DNA of 39,012 nt from an uncultured Mycoplasmataceae bacterium. Lineage in GTDB: Bacteria; Bacillota_I; Bacilli_A; Mycoplasmatales; Mycoplasmoidaceae. Of this stretch, positions 36,584-39,012 are shown piece by piece. How positions within the stretch are numbered: position 1 is the stretch's first letter; every line of letters begins with the position of its first letter. The stretch lies in assembly GCA_947177385.1 (NCBI GenBank), contig CAMWTZ010000002.1:1-39012 (forward strand). The letters run 5' to 3'. Made by a program: the position numbers and the translations under genes. The notes under the pieces were generated by a model. It was not told the origin of the DNA. It searched no databases and saw only the letters and a program-made list of their open reading frames with translations.

Positions 36584-38134
36584 TTTCAATTTCCTTAATT
36601 AAAGATTCGATATCAAATCTTAATTGTTGATTTTTATCTGAAATATTTTTAATTTCTTCATTTAGTTGCTTAATATCAATTTCTTCTTTTTCGATATTTT
36701 TAGGAATATATTTATTTACAGATAAATCATAGTTATTGTTTTTAATAATCTCATTACTAATAACTTTGCTGTATTTACCATCTGAGTGTTGTGTATAAAT
36801 ATCAAGAATTTGTTTAATATGTTCATCAGACAAATCATTTTTGTTTGTCACTTTATTATAAAAATCAGATGCATTAATAAATAAGACATCATTATTAGTT
36901 TTGTTTTTCTTTAAAACAAGAATAACTGTATCAATACTTGTTCCAAAGAATAAATTATTTGGAAGACTAATTAATGCTTGAACATAATTTCCATCTACTA
37001 AATATTTTCTAATCTTATATTCAGCTCTTGATCGATAGAAAATACCTGGAAAACAAATAATTGATGCGCATCCAGTATCTGATAATTGATGAAGTACATG
37101 CAATATAAAAGCAAAATCAGAGTTTGTTTTTGGAGCTAATATGCCTGGTCCAGAATATCTCTCATCGTTAATTAATGTTGGTTTATTTTCTATGTCTCAA
37201 GATTGAGAATATGGCGGATTAGAAACAATTACATCAAACTTCAAGTCCCTATGTTTTGGGTCTAGTAATGTATCGCCATATTTAATATCAAAATTAGAAT
37301 AATTTATTCCATGTAAAAACATATTCATTCTACTTAATTGGTATGTAGTAAGATCATTTTCTTGACCAACTAAATAAATCGATTCATTTGGATATTTTGT
37401 CTTAAATATTTTATCTACTTGTAATAATAAAGAACCAGATCCACAAGCAGGATCGTATGCTTTTTTAGGTTTAATATTTGAAAAATCTAAGCATAAATGA
37501 GCAAGTAATTTACTTACTTGTTGCGGAGTAAAATATTGCCCCCCTTCTTCCCTGCTTTTGAAGAATACATTGATATTAAATATTCGTATGCATCACCAAA
37601 AATGTCAATATTATGGTTTTTAGGATCATCTAAATCTCAATTATTTATTTCACTAATAATTTTTATTAAAAACTTATTTCTCTCTAATGGATTAAGTCCT
37701 AATTTTTCATTATTTAAATCTATTATTTTGAACAAACCTTTAAAATTATCATAATTTTCGATTTCATTAGTGCTACTTTCAATATTAATAAATATTGAAT
37801 TAAGAGCTTCATTTAAATTTTCATAATCATTTTCATATTTGTTATAAACATTAGAAAATAACTCACTAGGATAAATAAAAAAACCAATTTCACTAATTAT
37901 TTGTTTTTTTGCTTCATCTGAAATTTCATCATCTGATAAATTTGAATAAGAAAAATTAGGATATCATTTTTTTTCTATTTCATTTATATGGTTACAAATA
38001 TAATTAGACAAATAATAATAAAACATGAAACCAAGAATATATTCTTTTGATTCTCATGATTGACAACGTAATTTGTTTAAAATTTTTCAAATATTACTAA
38101 ATAAAGTATTTCGACTATTGCTAGAATTTGACAT
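36576..38134 (-). pseudogene. hsdM: Type I restriction enzyme M subunit, frameshifted at a G6 tract (phase-off or requires -1 frameshift)
   Basis: N-terminal frame 37514-38134 ends ...[16 protein letters not shown]; -1 frame continues [12 protein letters not shown]...AYDPACGSGSLLLQ...DVIVSNPPYSQSW. Confidence 0.88.
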
Positions 38135-38404
38135 ATTTATATTATTTTATTAAATTAAGTTATTATACATTTAAAAACAATATATAGAAATGAAAAAAGG
38201 AGTAAATTAATACTCTTTCTTAAGTACTATCATAAAAAAAATATGTGTAAATCTACACATACTAATATTTTTCATGCTATAGCAATATTTCTCAAATTTT
38301 ATTAATTTGGAGTTGATACTAATAAAGTAGCTAATAAATTTTGAATAACAATTATTATAATATTTAGCACACTCAAACTAAATTAATTTATAAAATAAAT
38401 TATA

Positions 38405-39012
38405 TTATTTTAGTAATTCAATCATTTCATCTAGATGATTTTCCAAATCATTAGTATATCGTTCTATATTAGGATTTTTTATAACATCATTCATAGATAA
38501 AGATTTTAATGGCTTCATTCCTAAAAATTGAAACATTTTGTGGACTGATATTAGCAATTTATCAAGATCACAATCAAAGAAATGATTTTCTAAAAATGCT
38601 TCTTTTGGTGCATTTATTGTTACAATAATCATATATTTTTTATTTTGTGAAATGCCACCTGTTCCATAATAGTTTGCATTTGGAGTTTCTCTGGTTCTTC
38701 CATCATTTAATCATAATTTATTTTGAACAGTTCCAGCTTCCATTAATACATTATCAAAATATTTTTTTGCAACCGATGGCATATTAAATCATCATAAAGG
38801 AAAATGAAAAATTATGACATTGGATTCATCTCATTTTTTTTACTTCTTCAGATAAAGAATATTCTTCAGAAACATTACTTATAAAAAAATCGAAACCTTT
38901 AGTTTTTAATTTATTTTTTATTTTTTTATTAATTCATTTATTTAATTCTCCACCTGAACTACCACTTGAACTAAAAAATTTATCAGAACCGTTAATTATC
39001 AAAAATTTTGTA
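38405..39012 (-). pseudogene. mdaB: MdaB-like NAD(P)H-quinone oxidoreductase, frameshifted at an A8 tract; 5' end cut by window
   Basis: FLIINGSDKF...SSGGELN; then another frame KKWDESNVIIFHFPLWWFNMPSVAKKYFDNVLMEAGTVQNKLWLNDGRTRETPNANYYGTGGISQNKKYMIIVTINAPKEAF...FLGMKPLKSLSMNDVIKNPNIERY. Confidence 0.85.

Noticed and set aside
37518-37754. 78-aa ORF on + strand
   Set aside because: Antisense to hsdM at the frameshift region; no motif.
38242-38261. tatgtgta-aatc-tacacata inverted repeat
   Set aside because: Short dyad in the noncoding gap between mdaB and hsdM; could be an operator but has no T-run or other support.

Overview
AT-rich Mollicutes chromosome segment read with TGA = Trp (genetic code 4). 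In-frame TGA falls inside nearly every conserved gene, and only RF1 (prfA) is seen among release factors. The ORF track is split at TGA, so I re-joined ORFs by frame. Contents in order: Amt ammonium transporter (-); a 604-aa membrane protein with apparently degenerate GGDEF and EAL-like domains (+); mgtE (+); DegV (-); YtpR-like, rpsB, tyrS (+); a TsaC/Sua5 protein fused to an RpiB-like C-terminal domain, prmC, prfA, rpmE (-); an M28 metallopeptidase lipoprotein (+); a 1354-aa repeat-containing CotH-kinase lipoprotein (-); a flavodoxin-fold reductase, recR, ybaB, dnaX (-); stand-alone rpiB (+); a decayed ORF; tdk, ychF, fba, rpoE (-); an in-frame ispE-gltX fusion (-); ksgA, yidC, rnpA, rpmH (-); a small ORF plus Doc/Fic-like gene (-) in the rpmH-dnaA interval; dnaA (+); a type I restriction-modification locus hsdM-hsdS-hsdR (-) with homopolymer frameshifts and specificity-altering repeats; and an mdaB-like gene, also frameshifted, at the right edge. 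Most notable: (i) IspE-GltX in one uninterrupted frame; (ii) TsaC-RpiB fusion whose RpiB half appears complementary to the stand-alone RpiB; (iii) a Doc-like two-gene module beside dnaA; (iv) a type I RM locus with a G6 tract in hsdM in -1 slippery phase, four 12-bp ELEK repeats in hsdS and a 68-bp exact repeat in hsdS; (v) the repeat-CotH surface protein; (vi) the GGDEF/EAL-like protein. No tRNA, rRNA, CRISPR or IS element was recognised. All homology calls are from motif recognition by eye; no database search was run.
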